Assembly: GCA_964478735.1 (NCBI GenBank)
Contig: CAYZJB010000070.1
Span: 1-14,595, forward strand
DNA: 14,595 nt
Source of the DNA: CAYZJB01 sp964478735
Lineage (GTDB): Bacteria; CLD3; SB21
Direction of reading: 5' to 3'
Part shown: piece after piece, positions 1 through 7,994 of the stretch
How positions within the stretch are numbered: position 1 is the first letter of the stretch
Layout: the number at the start of each line of letters is the position of its first letter
Notes under the pieces: model-generated
Database searches by the model: none
What the model was told of the DNA's origin: nothing
Seen by the model: the letters and a program-made list of their open reading frames with translations, nothing else
Position numbers and translations under genes: made by a program

Positions 1-1106
1 CTCGTATGCCGTCGGTCGTACAGCATGCCGATCATCAAAAACAGGGCACCCGTCGAAACCCCGTGATTGATCATCTGGATCAAGCCGCCCTGCCAGCCCT
101 GAATCGTCATGGCGAATATACCCAGCATGACGTAACCAAGGTGGCTGACGGAGGAATATGCCACGAGTTTTTTTGCGTCCGGCTGAACCATCGCAACCAG
201 CGCCCCATAGATGACCCCGATAATTGCGACCACTGAAAATAACGGAACGTACTCCATGGAGACGATCGGAAAGTAAGGAATACAGAACCGAAGAAAACCA
301 TAGGTACCCATTTTAAGCAAAATGCCGGCCAGGATGACTGAACCTGCCGTCGGCGCTTCGACGTGAGCCAGTGGCAACCAGGTGTGGAATGGAAACATCG
401 GGACTTTGATTGCAAAAGCCAGCGCATAAGCTAAAAATAACCAACGCTGGATGTCCATCGGAATTCCGAGCCCGTAAAATGCCTCCATATCGAAACTGTG
501 AGCCGAAACGACCTGTCCTCCGGCCATAACCGGCCCCGTCTGAAAGTACATATACAAAATTGCGACCAACATGAGCAAACTGCCGGCCATCGTGTAAATA
601 AAGAACTTGACGGCGGCCTTGATCCGTTCCTCGTGTCCCCATATACCGATCAAAAGATACATCGGAATCAGCATCGCTTCCCAAAAGACATAAAACAGCA
701 GCATGTCGCGCACAACAAAAACACCGATCATGCCGAATTCCAGAAGCAGAAGCGACAACATGAAACCCTTCACGTTACCGTGGACCGATTTCCAAGAGGC
801 CAAAACCGAAAAGGGCATGGTGAACGTCGTCAGGAGGACCAGCAGCAAACTCAGTCCGTCCAGCCCGACGGAGTACGATGCCCCCCAGCTCGGGATCCAG
901 TCCGTACGATAGACGAATTGCATGGCCGCCGTCGATCCGTCGAACATCACAAACATCGGAATGGAGAGGATAAATACCGCACTCGTCACGACAAGGGTTA
1001 CAATTTTGATCGACTGCTCCTGAGAACGCGGTAGAAATGCCGCAATAAAAAATCCCGCCAGCGGAACGAAAATCAAAAGAGACAATATGGACTCTTGATA
1101 CGTCAT
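1..1106 (-). CDS. nuoM: NADH-quinone oxidoreductase subunit M, C-terminus cut by window edge
   Basis: Antiporter-like membrane subunit of complex I that forms one proton channel in the membrane arm. I translated the minus strand from the ATG at 1106 and the frame stays open to the left edge, giving about 368 residues. The family is usually near 500, so roughly the last quarter is missing. Visible motifs are FWEAMLIPMYLLIGIWG at residues 141-157 and AFAIKVPMFPFHTWLP from about 230. These place the essential channel glutamate at E143 and lysine at K234, matching the known E. coli NuoM residues E144 and K234. AYSSVSHLGYVMLG further on is also typical. The start follows the nuoL stop by 10 bases, with GAGGT overlapping that stop 7 bases before the ATG. 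No frameshift or stop was seen. Identification is firm; completeness beyond the edge is unknown. Confidence 0.96.
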   Translation of the reverse strand, partial: MTYQESILSLLIFVPLAGFFIAAFLPRSQEQSIKIVTLVVTSAVFILSIPMFVMFDGSTAAMQFVYRTDWIPSWGASYSVGLDGLSLLLVLLTTFTMPFSVLASWKSVHGNVKGFMLSLLLLEFGMIGVFVVRDMLLFYVFWEAMLIPMYLLIGIWGHEERIKAAVKFFIYTMAGSLLMLVAILYMYFQTGPVMAGGQVVSAHSFDMEAFYGLGIPMDIQRWLFLAYALAFAIKVPMFPFHTWLPLAHVEAPTAGSVILAGILLKMGTYGFLRFCIPYFPIVSMEYVPLFSVVAIIGVIYGALVAMVQPDAKKLVAYSSVSHLGYVMLGIFAMTIQGWQGGLIQMINHGVSTGALFLMIGMLYDRRHT

Positions 1107-1116
1107 GCGTGTGACC

Positions 1117-3135
1117 TCATTTCATCAGGTAGTAAATCACCAGCGCCAGACCGAGTGAAATGAAAAACGCGTACGTTTGCACATAACCGGTCTGGAACAG
1201 CCGCAAAATGCGGCCCGTAATGTCGGTCGTGACCGCGGCGGCATTGATCAGCCCGTCGATGATCTTGATATCCACGACTTTCCAGAAGACTTTATCGGAC
1301 AACCAGTGAATCGGATTGACGACAACCTTAGCGTACAGTTCGTCGACATAGTATTTATTCAATAACGTCTTGTAAATCGGCTGGTAGTCGGTTGCGAGTT
1401 TATCGGCATCGGGATTTTTCTTGAAATACATCATCCAGGCGAAACCGATTCCCACCACGCCGGCGAGGATCGATAATGTGATCAGCGCCCCGTGACCCAG
1501 ACCGTGATGACCCATCGCCTCGGGATGGCCTCCAACCGTGGGCGCAAGAAAGTGGGCAAACCAGTTGCTGCCGCCAAGCGCTTCAGGAATCCCGATGAAT
1601 CCGCCGATAACGGAAAGAACCGCAAGAATAATCAATGGAATCGTCATCGTCGACGCCGACTCATGCAGGTGCTCTCGTGCCTCCGGACGCGTACGGCTTT
1701 CTCCAAAAAACGTCAGGAAAACCAGTCGCGACATGTAGAAGGCGGTGAGCACTGCGCCCGTAAGACCCAGCCAGAATACGCCGCCGTAACCTTGATCATA
1801 AGCAGAGGATAAAATTTCATCTTTACTGAAAAAGCCGGAAAACGGCGGAATGCCGCTGATCGCTATCCAGCCGGCAATAAACGTCCATGCCGTGATCTTC
1901 GCTTTGTGCCGTAATGCCCCCATGTGACGGATGTCCTGCGGGTCTTCGTGGATTCCCGCCTTGTGATAGGCGTGTTCCATCACATGAATCACGGAGCCGG
2001 AGCCGAGAAAGAGCAGCGCCTTGAAAAAAGCATGAGTCAACAGATGAAAAACACCCGCCGCATACGCACCGACGCCGACGCCGATGAACATGTAACCGAG
2101 CTGGCTGACGGTCGAGTACGCCAGCACCCGTTTTATGTCCGTCTGGACCAAGCCGATCGTCGCGGCAAAAACGGCCGTCGCACACCCCGTATACGTCACC
2201 AGATCGCCGGCGGACATTCCCAGGATATAACCGGCCGAACCGAAGTCGAACGAAAAAATCGGATTGCATCGCGCAACCATGAAAACGCCGGCCGTCACCA
2301 TGGTGGCCGCGTGGATCAGTGCGGACACCGGCGTCGGGCCTTCCATCGCGTCGGGCAGCCATACGTACAGCGGAACCTGCGCCGATTTTCCCATCGCGCC
2401 GATAAAAAGCAGCATGCCGATCGCCGTGATCGTCGTCGCGAGGGCGAACTGGTCGATCTGGCCCATCCGCGCCCACATTTCCGTAAAGTGAATCGTCCCA
2501 AACGTGCCGAAAGCCAGAAAAATTCCAAGACCGAATCCGAAGTCGCCGATGCGGTTGACAATAAACGCTTTTTTGCCGGCATCGGTGGCGCTCTGCTTAC
2601 GATAATAGTATCCGATGAGAAGATAGGAACAAAGGCCGACGGCCTCCCAGCCGAAGAACATGACCAGCAGATTATTACCCATGACGAGCATGAGCATACT
2701 GAAAATAAACAGATTCATGTAGGTGAAAAACCGAGGACGGTCGGGATCATGGGCCATGTAACCAAGCGAGTATACATGGATCAAAAATCCGACGCCCGTC
2801 ACGATCAGCAACATCGTCGCCGTCAGAGGATCGATGAGGAAACCCAGAGTTGCCCGAAAATTGCCGGCAACTACCCATTCAAAATAATCGTGGTTAAAGG
2901 TATTTCCTTTGAGTACGTCAAAAAAGACGATGACGGAAAGAACCAGGGAAACGAATACCATCGCACAGGCGACGTAACCCGCGACGGGTGCGGGCGCATG
3001 ATGGTCCGCGTCCGTGCCGTGCGGCCCCTGTTCTCCGTGGGGATCTTTTCCCTTTTCGGCCATCCGGCCGAAAAACAGGTTGATCAACGAGCCGGCCAGC
3101 GGAATCAGGGGTATCAGTAGTACTATCGTCTCCAT
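1117..3135 (-). CDS. nuoL: NADH-quinone oxidoreductase subunit L
   Basis: Distal antiporter-like membrane subunit of complex I, 672 residues, slightly longer than the usual 610-650. It has many hydrophobic helices. FFGWEAVGLCSYLLIGYYY at about 160-178 carries channel Glu164, GAMGKSAQVPLYVWLPDAM at about 247-264 carries Lys250, and HAFFKALLFLGSGSVIH around 368-384 carries Lys372. The C-terminus, about 570-672, fits the long lateral amphipathic helix and final anchor helix of NuoL. A His/Gly/Pro-rich hydrophilic stretch at about 26-50, just after the first membrane helix, is unusual, and a second His-rich loop lies near 537-549. The gene lies 15 bases after nuoK with GGAG six bases before the ATG. 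Mrp antiporter subunits are related, but the nuo context and length exclude them. Confidence 0.98.
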   Translation of the reverse strand: METIVLLIPLIPLAGSLINLFFGRMAEKGKDPHGEQGPHGTDADHHAPAPVAGYVACAMVFVSLVLSVIVFFDVLKGNTFNHDYFEWVVAGNFRATLGFLIDPLTATMLLIVTGVGFLIHVYSLGYMAHDPDRPRFFTYMNLFIFSMLMLVMGNNLLVMFFGWEAVGLCSYLLIGYYYRKQSATDAGKKAFIVNRIGDFGFGLGIFLAFGTFGTIHFTEMWARMGQIDQFALATTITAIGMLLFIGAMGKSAQVPLYVWLPDAMEGPTPVSALIHAATMVTAGVFMVARCNPIFSFDFGSAGYILGMSAGDLVTYTGCATAVFAATIGLVQTDIKRVLAYSTVSQLGYMFIGVGVGAYAAGVFHLLTHAFFKALLFLGSGSVIHVMEHAYHKAGIHEDPQDIRHMGALRHKAKITAWTFIAGWIAISGIPPFSGFFSKDEILSSAYDQGYGGVFWLGLTGAVLTAFYMSRLVFLTFFGESRTRPEAREHLHESASTMTIPLIILAVLSVIGGFIGIPEALGGSNWFAHFLAPTVGGHPEAMGHHGLGHGALITLSILAGVVGIGFAWMMYFKKNPDADKLATDYQPIYKTLLNKYYVDELYAKVVVNPIHWLSDKVFWKVVDIKIIDGLINAAAVTTDITGRILRLFQTGYVQTYAFFISLGLALVIYYLMK

Positions 3136-3150
3136 CGTTTTCTCCGGTTT

Positions 3151-3453
3151 CTATCCCTGCATCACGTGCATTTCATCGATGTTGACCGTTTCCTTTTTCC
3201 GGAAGATGGCCACCATCAATGCCAGTCCCACCGCCACTTCGGCCGCCGCCACCGTCATCACGAGAAAAACGGCAACCTGGCCGTCCATCGAATCGAGAAA
3301 TCGGGCAAACGCCACCAGGCTCAGATTGACGGAATTGAGCATCAATTCGATGCACATAAAGACGATGATCGCATTCCGTCTCGTCAGTACACCGACCACG
3401 CCCAATGCAAACAGCACGGCGGTAAGGATCAAATAATGCGACAGGGGAACCAT
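3151..3453 (-). CDS. nuoK: NADH-quinone oxidoreductase subunit K
   Basis: Small three-helix membrane subunit of complex I, 100 residues, exactly the normal family size. The two buried glutamates needed for proton transfer are at the same positions as in E. coli: E36 within IELMLNSVNL and E72 within AAAEVAVGLAL. It is related to MrpC-type subunits but matches NuoK in length and context. The start ATG is 15 bases downstream of the peptidase stop, with GGAG five bases before it (GGAGCGCGTATG). nuoK therefore has its own ribosome binding site despite the foreign gene between it and nuoJ. nuoL follows after 15 bases. The C-terminal tail after about residue 85 is charged and slightly variable, as expected. 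Confidence 0.98.
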   Translation of the reverse strand: MVPLSHYLILTAVLFALGVVGVLTRRNAIIVFMCIELMLNSVNLSLVAFARFLDSMDGQVAVFLVMTVAAAEVAVGLALMVAIFRKKETVNIDEMHVMQG

Positions 3454-3468
3454 ACGCGCTCCAACATC

Positions 3469-5796
3469 TTACTTTAGATACGTCTTGAACAGCTTCAAAA
3501 TTCTCTTATACTCGTCCGTCCAACTGCTCGCTTCTTTGAAAGCATGCGGCTCCATGGGATAGACGGCCAGTTCCCAGTTGTCCTTTCCCAGCTCGATCAA
3601 CCGCTGGGCGAGCCGGACGACGTCCTGGAATTGCACATTGTCATCCACCATCCCATGACAGATCAAAAGCGGCTTCTTCAGGCCTTCGGCGAAATAGATC
3701 GGTGAACTCTTCAAGTACGCCGTCGTGTCAAGATGCGGTTCGTTCAGAATGTTCACCGTGTACGGATGATTGTAATGGGCCCAGTCGGTCACCGATCGCA
3801 GCGCCGCACCGCATGCAAAAACATCCGGCTCTGTAAACAAAGCCATCAGAGTGATAAAACCGCCGTACGATCCGCCGTAAATGCCGATTCGTTTGGAATC
3901 GATGCCAGCGCTGTCGACCAGCCACCGCGCGCCGTCGACATGGTCCGACAGATCTTTACCGCCCATATGTCGATAGATACCCGTTCGCCAGTCGCGTCCG
4001 TATCCTTCGCTTCCGCGATAATCGACGTCCAGAACCGTGAAGCCGCGATCCGTAAGCAGGTTGTGAAACATGTATTCGCGGAAATACGAACTCCACCATC
4101 GGTGAACGTTCTGCAGATACCCGGCGCCGTGTACAAAAATCACGGCAGCACCGTTTTTGATCCGCGCATCGGGACGATAGAGGCGAGCGTACACGTCTTT
4201 CCCATCGCGAGCTTTGAACGTTACCAGTTCGGGATCGCGCCACGGATACGCCTTGAAATCGTCGGTCAAGTCGTCGGTCACCTGGAGCATTTTGGCGCCG
4301 GGTTTATTTTCCATGATGTACAGCTGCCACGGCTTGTTGCTGTAGGAGTAGAGAACCGCGAGCGTTTTATCATCGGGCGAGACAAAGACCTGGTGGTTAC
4401 CCGGCAATGAGGTAATCCGTTCGCGCTTGCCTCCGCCGATCGGCATTCTATAAAACTGGCGCTCGCCGGGGTGTACTTCGTTGGTCGTGAGATAGAAAAA
4501 ATTACGGTCGCTCGACATCGTCACGCCGTGGACTTCAAACGGGCCGCTCGTCAACGCTTTTTTTTCACCCGTTTTTACGTTCACCGTCATGAGGTGCGAA
4601 TAGCCCGTTTCCTCGGATTGGAACCAGATCGATTGCCCGTCCGGCATCCACCCGATGGCGCCTTCGACCGTCACCCAGGGCTCGATTCCCGGCCCCCCGA
4701 TCCACGCATCATCGTGCTGACGGTCGAGTTGCCGAAGTTTTCCCGTCGCGGGATCCAGCGCACAGATCCACCGGTCTTTGTTGTCCAGCGCGCGGCATTC
4801 CACCACGCCATGCCCTGCCGCCGACCACATCGCCGGGAAAAAGAACAGGTCGCGCGGTACTCTCGTCGTGTCCGTCCGATACGACGCCACGTCGGTGATG
4901 CCGGACAACGATGCCGTTTGAACGTCGTACACGGTGTCGCGAACGAGGTCATAAATTTTCATTTCGTACGTCGCCGACTTCAAGCCGACTTTCGGGCGCG
5001 CCGGTTTCGTTTCCGCATAGCCGTCGTCGCGAACAAAATGCTGGACCTGCGTCGAACGGTTATCCAGGTTCGTCATCAACCGAAAGGTGATGTACCGCTG
5101 ATCGAGACTTAGCCGGACCGCGCCGACGGATTTTTTTCCGGTGTAAATGGTACGAGGACCTGTTTTTTCGGCACGCTGCGCTGCTTTCGCCAGTTCCTCT
5201 TTGTTCTGGCGTTCCCGCAAGATGCCGATGAGACGGCGCTCTTCCTTACGCAGCCATTTTTCCTGGTCATTGATCGTCGGGTCGTGCGGCGCTTCGCCTT
5301 TTTGAAAGTCCGTCCACTGGCGAATCATCCCGGTCTGCAGGTTCATCGAGTAAAGATTCCGGTCGCGAATATAGGTGATATGCTGATTGTCGTTCATGAA
5401 GCGCGGTTCGCTTTCGACATCGAGCGTTTGGGTCAACCGGCGGATCGTTCCTGCAGGCAGTGAAAGCAGATACAGGTCGCCGTCTTTTTCATAAACTTTT
5501 TGTGAACGGGCCGCGTTGAATTCGCCTTCACCGGGCAGGCGGAGGCGTTCGACCGAAGGTACTTTCGACGGTGGCCCGCCCTGACGCGGTACGCGATACA
5601 AGGAATCACCGGGCGAGTGATCGGGATTCCACGTAAAATAAATCCACCGGCCGTCATGCGACCATTGAATCTGATCGGGCAAACTGCCGATCCATGTGTC
5701 GGGATCTTGCATGATTTTTTCGACCGTCAACTCCGGTTTGCCCTGCGCCGCCAATCCGGAAACGAATCCCCATGCCGCAAAAAACAAGAGTCGCAT
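3469..5796 (-). CDS. Exported S9-family serine peptidase (DPP IV / prolyl oligopeptidase type)
   Basis: Predicted extracytoplasmic serine peptidase of clan SC, family S9, probably cleaving short peptides. From the ATG at 5796 it has 775 residues, close to DPP IV-type enzymes. An N-terminal MR-LLFFAAWGFVSGLAAQ looks like a Sec signal peptide. Residues of about 40-520 contain repeated WSHDG/YFTW, GWMPDG and VSPDDK motifs typical of a beta-propeller lid. The alpha/beta hydrolase domain follows, with GGSYGG (Ser643), HGMVDDNV (Asp718) and EPHAF (His751) forming the triad. A charged helix at about 175-213 interrupts the propeller. The TGA of nuoJ overlaps the ATG as TGATG, implying translational coupling; an in-frame TTG at 5799 is an alternative start. 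Substrate specificity (Xaa-Pro or broader) cannot be read from sequence. It is not a known complex I subunit, and its place between nuoJ and nuoK is unusual. Confidence 0.93.
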   Translation of the reverse strand: MRLLFFAAWGFVSGLAAQGKPELTVEKIMQDPDTWIGSLPDQIQWSHDGRWIYFTWNPDHSPGDSLYRVPRQGGPPSKVPSVERLRLPGEGEFNAARSQKVYEKDGDLYLLSLPAGTIRRLTQTLDVESEPRFMNDNQHITYIRDRNLYSMNLQTGMIRQWTDFQKGEAPHDPTINDQEKWLRKEERRLIGILRERQNKEELAKAAQRAEKTGPRTIYTGKKSVGAVRLSLDQRYITFRLMTNLDNRSTQVQHFVRDDGYAETKPARPKVGLKSATYEMKIYDLVRDTVYDVQTASLSGITDVASYRTDTTRVPRDLFFFPAMWSAAGHGVVECRALDNKDRWICALDPATGKLRQLDRQHDDAWIGGPGIEPWVTVEGAIGWMPDGQSIWFQSEETGYSHLMTVNVKTGEKKALTSGPFEVHGVTMSSDRNFFYLTTNEVHPGERQFYRMPIGGGKRERITSLPGNHQVFVSPDDKTLAVLYSYSNKPWQLYIMENKPGAKMLQVTDDLTDDFKAYPWRDPELVTFKARDGKDVYARLYRPDARIKNGAAVIFVHGAGYLQNVHRWWSSYFREYMFHNLLTDRGFTVLDVDYRGSEGYGRDWRTGIYRHMGGKDLSDHVDGARWLVDSAGIDSKRIGIYGGSYGGFITLMALFTEPDVFACGAALRSVTDWAHYNHPYTVNILNEPHLDTTAYLKSSPIYFAEGLKKPLLICHGMVDDNVQFQDVVRLAQRLIELGKDNWELAVYPMEPHAFKEASSWTDEYKRILKLFKTYLK

Positions 5797-6335
5797 CAAT
5801 CCGTCTTTTTCTTCGATAAAATAATCGCCCCGATCATGCCGAGCAGCAGCAGGACCGATGCAACTTCAAAAGGATACAGGTACTTCGAAAACAGGACCGA
5901 GGCGATGACTTCGGTATTCCCGAACACGCGGACCGTCTCGATCGGATACGTCCCTTTGTCTCCGATATTGAACATGACGTTTTTCGCCGCCACTCCGATC
6001 TGGATCAAGAGCGCCATGCCGACGAGGATAGACAGGTACCGCATGGGACCGGAATATTCCGTCAACTGCGCGTCGCGTCCTAAATTGAGCAACATGATCA
6101 CGAACAGGAAGAGTACCATAATGGCGCCCGTGTACACCAGCACCTGGATCGCCGCAATAAACTCCGCCTCGAGCGTGATGTAGATAACGGCAATACAGAA
6201 AAAGGTCAGGACCAGGCAAATGGCGCTGTACACCGGGTTTTTCATCGTCACCATGAAAATCGCCAGAAACACCGACAACGCGGCGAAAATATAAAAAACA
6301 GGATTGACTGAAAACGCCTGTAAAAATGACTCCAT
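5796..6335 (-). CDS. nuoJ: NADH-quinone oxidoreductase subunit J
   Basis: Membrane subunit of complex I that helps couple quinone chemistry to the proton channels. It has 179 residues, a normal length, with about five hydrophobic helices. The segment QVLVYTGAIMVLFLFVIMLL at about 64-83 is the conserved third helix, which carries the pi-bulge region; Tyr68 and Gly70 are the diagnostic residues. The C-terminal helix EVASVLLLLGMIGAIIL followed by lysines is typical. The gene starts 13 bases after nuoI with GAGGA close to the ATG. Its stop codon overlaps the start of the S9 peptidase. The partner nuoK, normally adjacent, is displaced by more than 2.3 kb. Confidence 0.97.
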   Translation of the reverse strand: MESFLQAFSVNPVFYIFAALSVFLAIFMVTMKNPVYSAICLVLTFFCIAVIYITLEAEFIAAIQVLVYTGAIMVLFLFVIMLLNLGRDAQLTEYSGPMRYLSILVGMALLIQIGVAAKNVMFNIGDKGTYPIETVRVFGNTEVIASVLFSKYLYPFEVASVLLLLGMIGAIILSKKKTD

Positions 6336-6348
6336 AATTCCTCAGCGA

Positions 6349-6960
6349 CTAATGGGCGCCCTTGTGGGTTTTGTCGTGTTCCACGCTCTTGACGGTGAAA
6401 TAACTCGAAAAACGCATGGCCTTATAATGGCCGTCTTTGCGTTTCGCTTTTTCCGGATGCCGCTTGACGTATTCGTCATAAACGCCGAGCAAGCGGTTTT
6501 TGTCATAAATAAAATCGGCGCGCGTGTAATCCGCCAGATTGTGCATATCGGTCATGTCGATCGCGTCCTCCGGACAGGCTTCGACGCACATGCCGCAAAA
6601 AATGCAGCGCAGTTCGTCGATCTCGAAAACGATCGGATGCTTCTCTCGGTTTTCGTCTCCGTCTTGCCAGGCCGAACCGCTGTCGCTCGCGACAATCCGG
6701 ATGCAGTCTGCAGGGCACGCGGTGGAGCACATCTCGCACGCGACACACTTTTCACGCCCCGCTTCGTCGCGGGTCAACATGTGCAGTCCGCGGTAATTGG
6801 GCGGCAGGACCTTTTTTTCCTCCGGATACTGCAACACCACTTTCCGCTTGAACAGATGACGAAGCGTCAGCAAAAGCCCTTTGAGAAGGGGTACGACGTA
6901 CGTTTGATCGAGCCAGTTTTTACCTCGCGGTACGGTTACGTTTTTTACGGCAACGGCCAT
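6349..6960 (-). CDS. nuoI: NADH-quinone oxidoreductase subunit I (two [4Fe-4S] clusters)
   Basis: Ferredoxin-like subunit of the peripheral arm that carries clusters N6a and N6b, passing electrons from NuoG toward N2 in NuoB. It has 203 residues. The first cluster motif is CVACEMCSTACPADC (Cys72, 75, 78, 82) and the second CIFCGMCVEACP (Cys119, 122, 125, 129). The N-terminal amphipathic part with GLLLTLRHLFKRKVV is typical of NuoI. I chose the ATG at 6960, preceded by AAGGAAAAAGG eight bases upstream, because the open frame extending further to 7257 lies inside nuoH and has no NuoI-like sequence. The gap to nuoH is 17 bases. The short tail after 165 (KRHPEKAKRKDGHYK) is basic and variable. 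Confidence 0.97.
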   Translation of the reverse strand: MAVAVKNVTVPRGKNWLDQTYVVPLLKGLLLTLRHLFKRKVVLQYPEEKKVLPPNYRGLHMLTRDEAGREKCVACEMCSTACPADCIRIVASDSGSAWQDGDENREKHPIVFEIDELRCIFCGMCVEACPEDAIDMTDMHNLADYTRADFIYDKNRLLGVYDEYVKRHPEKAKRKDGHYKAMRFSSYFTVKSVEHDKTHKGAH

Positions 6961-6977
6961 GGGTTCAACCTTTTTCC

Positions 6978-7985
6978 TTAAATCGCCAGATAAACGGCGT
7001 ACACGATCAAGTTCGCTAGTGAGAGCGGAATCAGCTTCTTCCATCCGAAATTCATCAATTGATCGTAGCGGAAGCGCGGCATCGTCCATCGCACCCAGAC
7101 GAAGAAAAACATCAGGAATGCGACCTTGGCGCCGAAGCCGAGGATCTGTATGATTTCCCGTGTCGTGACATCGAGATCGAACGATCCGAGAAACGGAACG
7201 CTCCACCCGCCGAGGAAAAGGCACGTGATCATGTACGACGCCGTGAGCATATTGCAATACTCACCGAGGTAGAACATACCGAACTTGAGGGAACTGTATT
7301 CCGTGTGATAGCCGCCGACGAGTTCCGCCTCTGCTTCCGTCAAATCGAACGGCAGCCGGTTGGTCTCCGCAAAGGCCGTCGTAATGAAAATCAAGGCGCC
7401 CACCGGCATCATCACGAGGCCCCAAACGGTCTCCTGTTGATACCGCACGATGTCCTCGATGCGCAGAGAGCCCGCCATCATCACCATCGCGACGACCGCG
7501 AGACCCATCGGCAATTCGTAGCTCACCATCTGCGCCGCGGACCGCATCCCGCCGAAGAGCGAATATTTGTTGTTCGACGCCCAGGCGCCGAACGTGATGC
7601 TGTAAACGGTGAGCGAAGAAACGGCGAGCACGTACAGCACTCCGATGTTCGTATGTCCGACTTGGATCAGAATTTCCCGTCCGCCGAGCGTGAAGACGCC
7701 GACCGGAATGACGCCCACTACAAAAAATGCCGGAAACACCATCAACACCGGTGCAAACACGTACAGCCATTTATTGACGTGGAGCGGAATCACGTCTTCC
7801 TTTGCCAGCATTTTTATTGCGTCCGCGATCGGTTGTAAAAGGCCGCGAGGACCGACACGGTTGGGACCGATGCGGTACTGCAACCAGGCGCTGACTTTAC
7901 GTTCGACTTGAATCATGATCGGCACCGTCGCGAGATAGATGGCGACCAGCGCAACGATGAAAATATAAGGCAGGAAGGGTTCCAT
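6978..7985 (-). CDS. nuoH: NADH-quinone oxidoreductase subunit H
   Basis: Membrane subunit at the junction with the peripheral arm; it forms much of the quinone-binding chamber with NuoB and NuoD. It has 335 residues from the ATG at 7985. Conserved features are ERKVSAWLQYRIGPNRVG from residue 28, YELPMGL near 156, and the signature AETNRLPFDLTEAEAELVGG beginning near 206, followed by YHTEYSS. Eight hydrophobic helices are apparent. AGGA overlapping the nuoG stop (TAGGAAACCGTGATG) sits seven bases before this ATG, so I prefer it to the GTG one codon upstream at 7988. nuoI follows after 17 bases. Nothing is missing relative to the family. Confidence 0.98.
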   Translation of the reverse strand: MEPFLPYIFIVALVAIYLATVPIMIQVERKVSAWLQYRIGPNRVGPRGLLQPIADAIKMLAKEDVIPLHVNKWLYVFAPVLMVFPAFFVVGVIPVGVFTLGGREILIQVGHTNIGVLYVLAVSSLTVYSITFGAWASNNKYSLFGGMRSAAQMVSYELPMGLAVVAMVMMAGSLRIEDIVRYQQETVWGLVMMPVGALIFITTAFAETNRLPFDLTEAEAELVGGYHTEYSSLKFGMFYLGEYCNMLTASYMITCLFLGGWSVPFLGSFDLDVTTREIIQILGFGAKVAFLMFFFVWVRWTMPRFRYDQLMNFGWKKLIPLSLANLIVYAVYLAI

Positions 7986-7994
7986 CACGGTTTC

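Noticed and set aside
1924..3120. Long plus-strand open frame of about 398 codons opposite nuoL
   Set aside because: It is antisense to a firmly identified nuoL, its product is rich in Arg, His and Asp with no recognisable domain, and it is a typical shadow of a biased coding strand. The other plus-strand frames opposite nuo genes were rejected for the same reason.
6961..7257. Open frame extending NuoI upstream by about 99 residues
   Set aside because: This part lies inside nuoH in another frame, has no family resemblance, and a good ribosome site precedes the ATG at 6960.
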